From NCBI GenBank assembly GCA_963854835.1, contig OY978529.1, forward strand, positions 11,864,775 to 11,928,774: a stretch of DNA of 64,000 nucleotides. The letters run 5' to 3'. Positions 1 to 10,500 of the stretch are shown piece by piece. Within the stretch, counting starts at the first letter, position 1. Each line of letters begins with the position of its first letter. Origin of the DNA: Megamerina dolium. Its lineage: Eukaryota; Arthropoda; Insecta; Diptera; Megamerinidae. The position numbers and the translations under genes were made by a program. Below the pieces are notes generated by a model. That model worked only from the letters and a program-made list of their open reading frames with translations. It was not told where the DNA came from and did not search any database.

Positions 1-502
1 TTTTATTTCGTGAATCGCTAAATGCATATGAACAAAATAATAAACACCGAGCTGTTAATGCAGGTCGTGATCGCCGTAGCACAGAGGTACTAGATTAAGA
101 AATAGTCTAAATACCAATAAACTTATATATTTCACTTTGAATACATATGTATATTAGTTGAAACTTGTGCCAATTGCAACAAATAAGCCACATCGACCGC
201 CATCAGAGATAATACAACAAAGAAATGTAACACAACCCACTGAAAGTATTGTACCATTAAGTACGTTGAACCCGATCTATGAATACTCGGAAGAAATCCA
301 CAGTGCCACCGAAAAAGACATAAAAGGACGTCTGGCTCATTTGAGCAGAGTTTGCAAACAACACAATTTACAATCGTATTACCCACCAAATTCGGAAGAA
401 TTTTTTATATCTCCTGGACACAATTTAATCTGGTGCAATGTTTTCAAAGCAGCAAGCAGTACTTGGTTATATTATTTTAATATTTTGGGTAGGATGAATT
501 TC

Positions 503-592
<90 letters not shown>

Positions 593-1457
593 TTATATAT
601 ATATTTATATACTTATATATATATATATTTCTTATACAATTGTTTAATAAAAAGTCGATTGTTCTTATCATACATAGGTGGTTACAATGTAAAATACCTT
701 CAGCGTACTGAAACACAACCCCTAAAACTGGCCCGAAAGCTCTTTCCGCGTCCTAGCCTCCACGAACTAATGGAGAGCCTATCGTCGGCGATTTCGTTTC
801 TTTTCGTACGAGATCCATTCGAACGCATCTTGTCGGCATATCGTAATAAACTCGAAGGCGCGCGCAATTCATTTTATAAGACTTTGGGTCAGAAAATTGT
901 TCAACATGCTCGTAGGCATCGGTACCGAAATAAAGTCGGCAGGCCAAAATCCCTGCACCGATTTTCAGGCGGTCCCACGTTTGAAGAATTTCTGTACTAT
1001 CTCATCGAACAGCACGCAAAAGGGAAACGTTTCGATGAGCATTGGACACCGATTTATAGCTTTTGTACGCCATGTAGTGTCAATTTTACAATCATCGGGA
1101 AGGTGGAGACTTTTCAGAGAGACTTTGAATTCATCATAAGGCAGGCCGGCCTGGAATTTTTATTACAAGGTGAATTGCCACAAAATAAGCTAAAAAAAAT
1201 AGGTAATATAGCGTGCGGCATAAAAACTGAGGCTCTCCTGAAAAGGTAATTACAATATTGGTCAACATTATTTCATTTTGTTTTTTTTTAATTTAATTTT
1301 AATTTCTGATAGATACTTTTCGAGCATTGATGGCGAAATTTTGGACCAATTACTAAACATCTATCGTCTCGATTTTGAATTATTTGACTATGATTATATG
1401 AAATATTACGAATTGATAAAATCGTCACCATTTGTTGGCAACACAACATCAGGGTAA
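1..1457 (+). CDS. Carbohydrate sulfotransferase (HNK-1/CHST family), 5' partial
   Basis: Golgi-type sulfotransferase that would move sulfate from PAPS to a glycan, probably a glycosaminoglycan or HNK-1-like acceptor. Coding exons are <1-86, 158-488, 678-1245 and 1313-1457. Every intron has GT/AG ends, and the joined frame from base 3 gives 375 residues plus TAA. The 5'-phosphosulfate loop KAASSTWLYYF lies near 446-478 and the 3'-phosphate motif VRDPFERILSAYRNK near 805-850. The final exon begins RYFSSIDGEILDQL and has the family's C-terminal YRLDFELF block. The usual N-terminal membrane anchor is off the left edge. The base-158 exon opens with TTG straight after an AG, so it is an exon boundary, not a start codon. 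Family assignment is firm; the exact paralogue and acceptor are unknown. It lies opposite MICU1 and probably within its span. Confidence 0.88.
489..677 (+). repeat. Sulfotransferase intron holding a (TA)n microsatellite
   Basis: The intron runs from GTAGGA to CATAG and is almost filled by TA dinucleotides at about 507-630, with a few interruptions. Splicing joins TTG-G to GT-GGT and restores the family sequence ILGGYNVKYLQR. The intron is 189 nt (63 codons) with no in-frame stop, so an unspliced message would insert a run of alternating Ile and Tyr. Confidence 0.85.
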
Positions 1458-2230
1458 TATTGCAGAAGAGTGAGGATTTTATTGTGAAATATTCTTATGT
1501 ATAATTAATAACGAAATCTGCCTTCCGCTCTTTTGTCTTCAAAACAAAAACAAAAAACAAAAAATCACCACTGTTAACATATTCGGTACAAGCCGGTTAA
1601 GGGTTAATTCTTCAGTCAGAGAATATCGATGATTATGATTTGTTTTCGAATATTTTTCGCAAACTAAAAGTTCAAACTTATCGGCAAATTATACAAATCA
1701 CCTTTACGTGCAAATCGATATAGATAGGCGTCGTTGCAATTATGCGAAATTGCCATATTTAAAGAAATTCCAACAACAAATCGACTGCCGCAGAAGATGC
1801 ACCGTTTTTATATTTTTGCGCTACCCTGCCAAAAAAAAAAAAAAAAAAAACACTAAAACGGTCTAAGGCTTAGAAGAATTTCTAATGACGTAATTTAAGA
1901 CCAATTTTTTGATTGTTCCAATGAAAAATTAGATGTTAAAATAAACGCATGCTCAACAATCAAATTTTGATTGCTGTTCAGAAAATACACGAAGAATTTC
2001 ACCAGTGTGTATCAACACTTGTAATCACACAATAATTTCATTTGCTCAATGTAAAATAAACCCCATGCCCAAAAATCAAATTATCTGGGCGCCTAATCAT
2101 GGAATAATTATACTAGTATACATATTAAGGTGGGTCAAAGTTTTTGGCTACCAGTCGTATAGCTCAAGTTGCCATTTATACAAAATAAATTATTAAAATT
2201 TTATTGTATGGATGGTAATCTGACACAATT
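1458..2230. other. 3' flank of the sulfotransferase, no gene seen
   Basis: AT-rich sequence with A-rich tracts near 1545-1565 and 1830-1850. No open frame with family resemblance was found on either strand. Confidence 0.5.
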
Positions 2231-2615
2231 TGGCGGTGCAATTAATCATGTGGTCGAACAGTCTGATTAATCAATTATTTGATTAATCAAAATACGAATT
2301 ATTCGATTAAACAAAATTTTTTCACTTAGTTTATCTTTGTTTTTTAAATTTAATTTGGAAATAAAATTTAAAATGCATTCCCATATTCGTAGCTATGGAA
2401 AGTTACCTGTCTATTTTGTATTGGAAAATGTATTATACATAAATATTTCATTCGAATAATTTTATTCTGATTAATCGAATAATTTCAGTTTTTGAATATT
2501 CAAAATCATATATATTGGAATAATTTTTTATTTTATTTATTTTTTAATCAAAATTTTGATTAATCGAATAATTGATTAATCAAATTTTTCGACTACACGA
2601 TTAATCGCATAGCCC
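2231..2615. mobile_element. MITE-like element with about 40-bp inverted ends rich in GATTAATC
   Basis: The left end (GTCGAACAGTCTGATTAATC and onward) matches the reverse complement of the right end (GTCGAAAAATTTGATTAATC) over roughly 40 bp with a few mismatches. The interior is short, AT-rich and non-coding. The motif GATTAATCGAATAATT recurs inside. The superfamily is unknown; no clear target duplication was seen. Confidence 0.5.
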
Positions 2616-4120
2616 TTTGCCGTTTTAACTATAAAATATTAACTATAAAATCTCATAAAAAGTCATTGGAAGAAGATAATATTTTGTAAGGTTTATTAAC
2701 TCATATAAAGGCAACTTTTCATTGCTATCTCATTTCAAACAAAGTAAAAAAAAAAAAAAAAACGTTTCCAATATGTCAAAATGCGAGGGGCCAAAATATA
2801 TTTAGATCTTATTGCGAAATCATGTTAAATTCACATATTTGAACTTGATTTCTGAAGAGTGAATATATTTCAAATGTTTTACACAGCTTCTTTGCATTTT
2901 TGCACCAAATTAGGGCAGTGATAAAATATAAATGGTATTGTCAGGTTCTCGGCGTAATTTTTGTTGTCGAAACGTCCCTGAATAAAGCAATTTCGAATTT
3001 TGCACTGTCGCATAAATTTCTTAAAAACATATTCTAACTTATAAATATAAACTTGAATATTTTGTCAAATTTACAAATACTATATAATAGGATAAGTGAA
3101 TCTATATATACATACGGTGTAAAAACTATGCGGAATATAAGAAAAGCGTGCGAAAAATATGTCAGCACAATTTTTTCTATAAGATGATAAGTTGGCAACA
3201 CTTTGAAAGTCATCTGTCAGGCAATGTGATTTTTCTTAGTTTTTTATGCTCAGCAATTTTTAATAACGAAAAATTACCTCATTTTCTAAAGGTTTTCAAA
3301 AACTAAGAGTCACTAAGGCTCAATGTTTTCAGTAAATTTAAAGCAAACCCTTTGTTTAACTAACTTGTTCATTGTTAAAATCACACACTGACATATCGGC
3401 CTTAAATTTCACCTGGCAATTTAGTACAACTCATAAAAATAAGTAAAAAATTGTGGCGATATCTTGACCGCGCGCGTTCATATTATATATTCCGGATAGT
3501 TTGTAATTTTGTAAACTTTGTGTATAATTTCTCATATTCGCTTAGTTTTTTCAATACCCATAATATTATATTTTACAAAAGAGAATCTCTCATTCATTCT
3601 CTCTAAATAAATACGAATCAGAATAAATAAAATATGGAATGGAGTGTATGTTCCGTTTTCATAGAATGAGTACAATCTCAACATTTGCAAATGGAAGTAA
3701 AGTATTTGAGAATACTCCAAACATTCGTTTCCCCTTTTCTATATTATAGTAGAATACATATAAGCAAAAAATACCGTAGATAAGACAACATGACGCGGCA
3801 AGACGCAGTAATACAAATCATGAGTACCTGTCATGAAAAGCAACAATAATTATAACGTACAACATACTCGTAGTACTCTCAAATATTCGTTTATTTGAAG
3901 AGACAAAACGAACGTATGGAATATTTCTTGTACAAGAAACGAATGGAGTATTCTATTTGCCTAATATTTTACTATCACTCATTCTCATTCTAATTAGATA
4001 TGCTTTGCAAATGTTGTACATGGTTTGGGAGTAAAGAGAATCATCTCTTTAGCATCTACCAAAGGGCTGTACTATATGACCAGGTTTTTTTTTTTACCTA
4101 AATGTCTTGTTTTATTATTT
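2616..4120. other. AT-rich intergenic or intronic DNA, no gene seen
   Basis: No convincing reading frame, RNA gene or mobile element was recognised. A poly-A tract lies near 2746-2762. If MICU1 continues to the left, this is part of its large intron. Confidence 0.5.
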
Positions 4121-4260
4121 TACGATGGACGTCGTAAAATTTATCAAGTACTCGATTTTACGATGTCCATCTGATCATCTGTCTGTCAGCTGGCTGATTC
4201 GGGCAGTAAGTTGACCAAATATTGACATATTTAAATTAAATTTGGATCAGGACTACTATA
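4120..4260 (+). repeat. Decayed fragment of the 25.7-29.1 kb element
   Basis: The order of short blocks (ACGATGTCC, CTGTCTGTCA, a TGGCTG block, then AATATTGA and an AAATTTGG block) follows bases 25865-25980 of the 1.6-kb element. The GTCC array is missing and many bases have changed. Confidence 0.45.
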
Positions 4261-4547
4261 TATATACATACATATATATATATTATACCCAGTAAAAACA
4301 ATCCCGGTCACGTAACCTAGTAACATGACGGCCACGAGTGTCATTTTAATAGTCACACAGCCCTGCTTATTGCTATTACTTTATTAAGAGCTATGAGAAA
4401 AACGAGCAAACATATGATTTTCTATCATCTTCTTACATACATTTTGCCTCAATACAAGTTATATGCATCTATCCTTATCACACTTATTGTTTTTTACCTC
4501 TCAATTTAAATAGTTCAAAATAAAATTACTTTTCTGCCTTTCAGTGC

Positions 4548-4615
4548 AGTAACCAAGTGGTTAAACCTGAGCTCTGGGTTGGAAAGGACCCGGGTTCTAA
4601 TTCCAAAAAGGGCAA
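4548..4615 (+). repeat. Possible tRNA-like SINE head
   Basis: TAACCAAGTGG resembles a Pol III A box, and GGGTTCTAATTCC, about 45 bases later, resembles a B box. An A/T-rich stretch follows. This is not the SINE family found elsewhere in the window. It could be a decayed tRNA-derived SINE or chance. Confidence 0.35.
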
Positions 4616-4659
4616 AATTTTTTTAAATATATACTTCATTTTTTCATTGAAAAAAAATT

Positions 4660-5190
4660 AATTACATACAATTTTCTTAAAAACAACATAAATATTTACA
4701 TTGAAAAAAACACAGAACAACCGGGATGTTTTAAAGAAGAACGTAATGCCCCTGACATCTACTGGTGCTAGGTCCGTTGTATCTGTAAAGAAGGTACTTC
4801 CTAGTAGAATATGTCTTCTCCGCGTCAGGGAAGGGAAACTACAGGGAAAGTGGTCAACACTTTCTCCTTCCTCCACGCCCTGTCAGCTCCGTTAGGCGGT
4901 AAACGTAACCTGTTAGCATGCCTACCTACAAGCCAGTGCCATGTGAGAATCTAAATTACATCGACTGCTCATTGACAGCAGAGAAAAGGTTTTGCCATTG
5001 CTAAGAGCTAGTTAGATTTTTTGGTAGTCATACATGTGCTCTCATCTCTCCACCTATAGCGCATACGGCTATATTGAGAGAGTATTGAGTGACAAAAAGC
5101 CTACATGTTACAAGCGGAATCCCCACTTAATGAGATGGATCGATCTCGTAATGGCCCTATGCCCCGGTTCTCACAAAATCTTAGGTTTTA
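4660..5190. other. Unassigned sequence of more balanced composition
   Basis: Short open frames occur on both strands at 4658-4895, but none resembles a known family. The lower AT content suggests a decayed repeat rather than intron. Confidence 0.35.
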
Positions 5191-6267
5191 TGATCCGATT
5201 TAGGTCAAATATGCACCGTTTTGTTCGATAACTTGTTGCTATTTTCAAGGTAATTTCATAATGCCACTCTCATAGAAACCCTGGTCCCTCGTTTTGGCAA
5301 AAAAAACTGGGACAGTCGATTTTCACAAGCTTCTCTTGAGGCGAATTTTCCTCCAGCAAAATCATTCGCCATAGACAGGAACAGGTAGTAATCACTTGGT
5401 GCCAGGTCCGGACGGACTATAAGGTGGATGCATAAGAACCTCCCACCCAAGCTCCGGAGCTTCTGGCGAGTCACTATCGATGTGTGTGGCCTGGCGTTGT
5501 CCTGATGGAATACAATTCGTTTCCAATTGGCCAAAGCTGGCTGCTTCTGGGCGATTGCTTACTTCAGACGGTCCAATTGTTGACAGTACAGGTCCGAATT
5601 AAGGGTTTGGCCGTAGGGAAGCAGCTCATAGTAGATGATTTCCTACCAATACCACCAAACACATAGCAAAACCTTCCTGATCGTCAATCCTGGCTTGACC
5701 ACCGTTTGTGCGGCTCACCGCGATTCGACCACGACCGTTTTCGCTTTACGTTGCCGTAAAAGACCCACTTTTTATCACCAGTAACCATCCGCTTCAGAAA
5801 TGGATCGATTTTGTTGCGATTCAGCAGCGATTCGCAGATGGAAATTCGGTCCATGAGGATTTTTTGCGTTAACTCGTGTGACACCCATACATCGAGCTTG
5901 TTTTTGTATCCAGCCTTATTTAAATGGTTACAAATGATTTTTTGTGTAATGTTTAGCTCTGGGCAATAGAAACAGTGCTTACATGACGGTCAGACTCGGC
6001 GATTTCCATTATTTTATCGGCATTTTCGACAATTGGTTTTCCAGAGCGTGGTGCATCTTTGGCATCAAAATTACCGAAACGGAATCGATGAAACCAAAAT
6101 TGCACGTGATTGGCTGTTACAGTATCAGGACCATAAACTTTATTCATATTTTCAGCCGTATGGCTTGCGTTATCGCTTTTATCGAAGAAAAACTGTAAAA
6201 TATGGCGTATTTTCTCTTTACTGGTGTCCATCATTGCCGCGTGCTCAAACAATACCGAGTCAAGCAA
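5190..6267 (-). pseudogene. Decayed mariner (D34D, irritans-like) transposase
   Basis: Cut-and-paste transposase remnant read right to left. 6267-5953 holds the HTH half (SKEKIRHILQFFFDKSDNAS, then GNFDAKDAPRSGKP). 5884-5684 holds HELTQKILMDRISICESLL and the first catalytic Asp in VTGDKKWVFY. 5534-5256 holds the second Asp in FHQDNARPHTS and the third in LAPSDYYLF. The C-terminus (FYESGIMKLP, then QNGAYLT) continues in another frame to about 5194. Frameshifts and stops separate the pieces, so it cannot make transposase. No convincing terminal inverted repeats were found. Confidence 0.8.
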
Positions 6268-6299
6268 TCACAAAACTGCCTGAAAAGTTTATTTAGTAC

Positions 6300-7041
6300 G
6301 AAATCCTATCTTTCTAACGCCATCTAATGTAACCCGAGATACAGATTACTAAAGCCATCTATTGGAAAAATAATGGATTTCTTTTTACTACACTGATATT
6401 AAAACAATAAATTTGTTATTGAAGTTTTTTTTAAGTTCAAGAATGCCCTTACCACAACTCACGCGATAAGTTTCAAATTTTAACCAACATATTTAATTTT
6501 TATGTCCCCTTAGATTATGGTTTTCAAAATAAAACTTCACCAAGATTACGCTAAAACTACGTCATAAATTCCTTCTTTTTTTTTTTTTTTTTTGGTTTTA
6601 AAATTTGAATATTATGTAAGACATTGAACTTACTAGCTGTATTATACTAGATAAAAAAATTGGATTTCGCAATACATTTAATTTTACAGTGACATTTTTG
6701 TGGAAATGCCCATATATTTTAATTTAATTTTCTACTCACTTGAAAGCACAGTTAGAAGAAAGATGTAGTCCGAAAATGTTATCAAACCGTAAGATCCAAG
6801 CTTGTAAAATATGCTGTTTTTCTCCAAATGCAAATCTAAGGTATCTGCAACTGACTAGAATTACATGCAAAGAAAAAAAAAATGGGATAGTACAGTCATA
6901 CAGAAGGACACATTCAAAGTGGTAAGATAAAGATGTAAAAAAAAAGTATGTAATATGCAATCCCAAACAACAATATACAATCCCTGTTCATTGAATGACC
7001 GATGAGCAAATTTAGATATTAACAAAAATAATTAATTAAGC
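6300..7041. other. AT-rich DNA, no gene seen
   Basis: Contains a T17 tract near 6577-6593. The short frames on each strand have no family resemblance. Probably MICU1 intron. Confidence 0.45.
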
Positions 7042-7382
7042 CAAGGCTGTCCAAGCCAGATTGTTCCCGAGCCAATATAAATTATTATATAGACTGGAGG
7101 GCCGCAAAAAACAAACAAAACAAAAAATAATAATAATAAACCGAAGGATTTGGGAAATGATCGTGATTTTAAGAGCAATCGTAACAATATGAACTATAAT
7201 TTCAATTGTTGCCATACGAATAACTAATCCATTCATTATTTGGGATGCTAGAAAAATAAAATACACTTATGTATAAGATTTATTTTCGCATTTCATGGTC
7301 GATTAAAAATATACGTCGTGGGCCGCGAAAGTATTGGACGGGAACCGCATGCGGCCCGCGGGCTGTGTGTTGGACAGCCCTG
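7042..7382. mobile_element. hAT-like non-autonomous element
   Basis: The left end CAAGGCTGTCCAA and the reverse complement of the right end CAGGGCTGTCCAA match at 12 of 13 positions and resemble hAT termini. Flanking octamers AATTAAGC and ATTTAAAC agree at 6 of 8, as expected of an aged 8-bp target duplication. No transposase inside. Confidence 0.55.
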
Positions 7383-7480
7383 ATTTAAACTATAAAAACA
7401 TAAATGTGCATCTTTAATAATTTAATGAATAAGGGCCCTTAAGGGGAGTTCTATATTCGAATAAAGTGTAAGTGCCTTAC

Positions 7481-7518
7481 CTTCGGATCATAGCGTCGAT
7501 ACTGATCAAGTCCTAAAC
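7481..7518 (-). CDS. MICU1: MICU1 coding exon 4
   Basis: 38-nt microexon with acceptor ATTTCCAG and donor GTAAGG. With the preceding G it encodes [13 protein letters not shown]. It is only 104 nt below exon 3b, but 3 kb from exon 3a. Confidence 0.78.
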
Positions 7519-10500
7519 CTGGAAATATGTTTCGATTTTATATAAATTTAATACGAAATATAAAATTGTTTTTTTTTTTTTAATTTGTTATTGATCATTA
7601 GTAAAGAACAACTTGAACCTACCCTCAGGTTGTTTCATGCCCGGTGTCATGCTAGTTAAAAAATCAGTTGGTGTCATATAAACTTCGTAGCGTTCATCGG
7701 CAGTTGGCACTTGGATAGTGGCAAAGTAACGAAAAACTTTGTCAGGTGTTGAGAATTGCCGTATGCGGTTTTCATATTCGATAATCTATATTCGATTACA
7801 ATTACAGAATTACACTCGTATAATTTATTTCAAAATAAACTTTTTGACATCAAGGAAAAATAAAAACGAAAAACCAAACAAAAAAGTACTAATGGAAACA
7901 CCAACTGAAATACTATTACATTACCATACTATATTAAGTATATGCATATGGATATAAGTTGGATATATGCATGAGGGGTGGAGTGGCATTAAAAGGTAAT
8001 GCATTGATGTCAAAGTTTAAAAAAAAAAAAATGGGAGGTGGTAAAATGATTGACCCTAATTAATTCTTTAGCCAAAACGTTTCAACGAAAATACTTACTT
8101 CCTATCTTTACCACTTAGGGTTGACTCTCCATAAAATGAAACTAATAAAAACACTGCCCATAAATTGTCTCTTAGGGGAGTGATGGGCCGACTCCTATTA
8201 CGATGGTTTTCATATAAATATTGTATGTTAAAAATTTGTTAGTACGCAACAATTAACAATAACATATGGTCGTAGTTAAAATTTGTTTTGATTAGTACTT
8301 CGTAATGATTCCCAAAATATCTTGGATCTATCGATCACCGTTCGTGAGCTGGACCATTTTCAAAAACAACTCTATATGTCGAATTTTATGCGAAATACTT
8401 TTCCAGTAATCCACCTTTGGCAAACAAATCGTCTTCAATAATAATGACTCGCAAATTCTAGATGGACAATAATACCAACCTAAAATGCTTTCTTCATATT
8501 TCGATATTTTAGTTCAATTACCCGAAAACTAATGTTCGTTTGTATTTCTGCTTTTTACTTTATGCACAATTTCACAATGAAAGAAAGATTAAAATTGTAC
8601 TAAAAGCAATTAAAAAAATTGCTTAAACTCCTTATTCAAGAGCATAGCATACTGGCCAACCATCATCTACGGTGTTATTTGAATAATCACTTGTGCAACT
8701 TTTGAAAACTAATTTTTCTAATATAATAAGATGTAAAGTGACAGTTTAGAGAATGTGGCAATCACATTTTGCTTCTGCATTCATTTTTTTAAAAACTCTT
8801 TTTAAAACAAAATGGGCCATCAAATGACGCCAACAAAGAGAAAAAATGTTTTACCTGATTAAAACAGATTTAATTTGTAATACATATTTCATGGTTTTCA
8901 AGAGATATATGACTCTTTGATGGGGTATATATATATTTTTAGGGATTAGCCGAATCAGAGCACTTATATGGGTCCCTTTTCGTCTCTCAAATCGTGTGTT
9001 AATTATTTGTTCGGTTGCAGAATTCTTCTACTTCCTTCCTCATAATAACAAGCATGTCTTTGTGGGGTATGTTCCACATTTCGAGTTCATCAATAAATTG
9101 CCGACCCAGTGTGGACATCCTCCTGCTTGCCAATGTAGGACACTGGCACACTATGTGCGCCGCTGTCTCTGCCTTTTCTATGCATAATCTGTAAATGTCA
9201 GCATCCTCCCCATCAACAAGACCCATCTTGCTGAGGTGGTACCTGAAATTGCCATGCCCAGTTATTAATGCAGTCAACCAGCTTAGAGTCATTCATCCTA
9301 GACTGAGAGCCCTCCCCGATTCACTGCCCTTTGATAGCCTCAACGTAGCCTTTGCCTGTCTAAAAGTAGATAAGTTCTCCCATCTCGTGAGATGGAGTTT
9401 CTTTATCCACTCTTCGACCTTTGCCTTCACTGTCCCGCTGCTGATGACTGGAACTACTGGTTCCGGTCCATAAAATTCAGCTTCAGATCCTTGTCTAGCC
9501 AAGGCGTCTGCAGCTTCATTCTGTTCTATACCAATGAGTCCCTTCACCCACATAAGAGTAATCGCATTACTACGAGCACACCCATTAAGTTTCTGAACAC
9601 ATTTGAGCGCCAACTTAGAAGATACCGTAGGCTGTTGCAACCGCCTGACCACCGCCTGGTTATCGAGTGCTAGCAAGATTTTCTTAACTTGCACCTTTCC
9701 ATCCAGTAGATGGTCTAGCGCATGCATTAGACCAAGCAATTCTGCTTGATAGATCGATACGTATCTTCCCAGATTCAGAATGCATGCCACTCCGAACTCT
9801 TTAGAGAATATTCCAGCACCCACTCTGCTATCCATTAATTAACCATCTGTAAAAATACTGATGTCATTTTCATCACATACATCATGTGTGAGGCCGTCTT
9901 CAATGAGTGTTCTGTGTGACTTTTCAGTCATCTTCAGCCTACCCATTCCTTCCATTGGCATTTGCGCCTTTTTTGGTGGGGTAACTATATCATTTAAATT
10001 ACTTTATTCTTACTTTTGATCGACTTAACCCTTACAAGATCAATAGGTTTCGCGGTAGCTAAGTCCATGCCTTGGTGGCGAAGATTGATATCAAACAAAA
10101 ATCTTTTCATCTCGCGATTATCGGCAATGACCAATAACCAACCAAGCTCTCAAATAGCTATTGCCGAAATATTTGGGAGTCATTATAAAATAAATTAAAC
10201 CTAATTTTTAGTAGCTTCAGATATCAATATTTTTGGTGAAGCACCACACTGAACATATGTAACTTTCAAATGCTTGATAGCCTGTTAGTAAAGTTCAAAA
10301 TATATAAAAAATATGCACGCAAAATAAGTTAAAATAATTTATGTGTTATGTGAATTTGCTCAACCTTTCGCTTTACAATTTTAACACTATTCGTCCAGCA
10401 TTATGCAAATTAGCCACTAAATTTATTCCAGTTTAAACTTGAAATTACCTTTGTTGCATGCCAACTTTTTATGTATTTTGGCTTTAAGAATTTATAAGAA

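Noticed and set aside
87..98. Stop codon in the first exon as a separate gene's C-terminus
   Set aside because: A GAG-GTACTA donor at 86/87 and the TATTAG acceptor at 157 give a 71-nt intron that joins in frame to the sulfotransferase, which explains the upstream open frame better.
501..716. Open frame of alternating Ile and Tyr on the minus strand
   Set aside because: It is a translation of the (TA)n microsatellite in the sulfotransferase intron.
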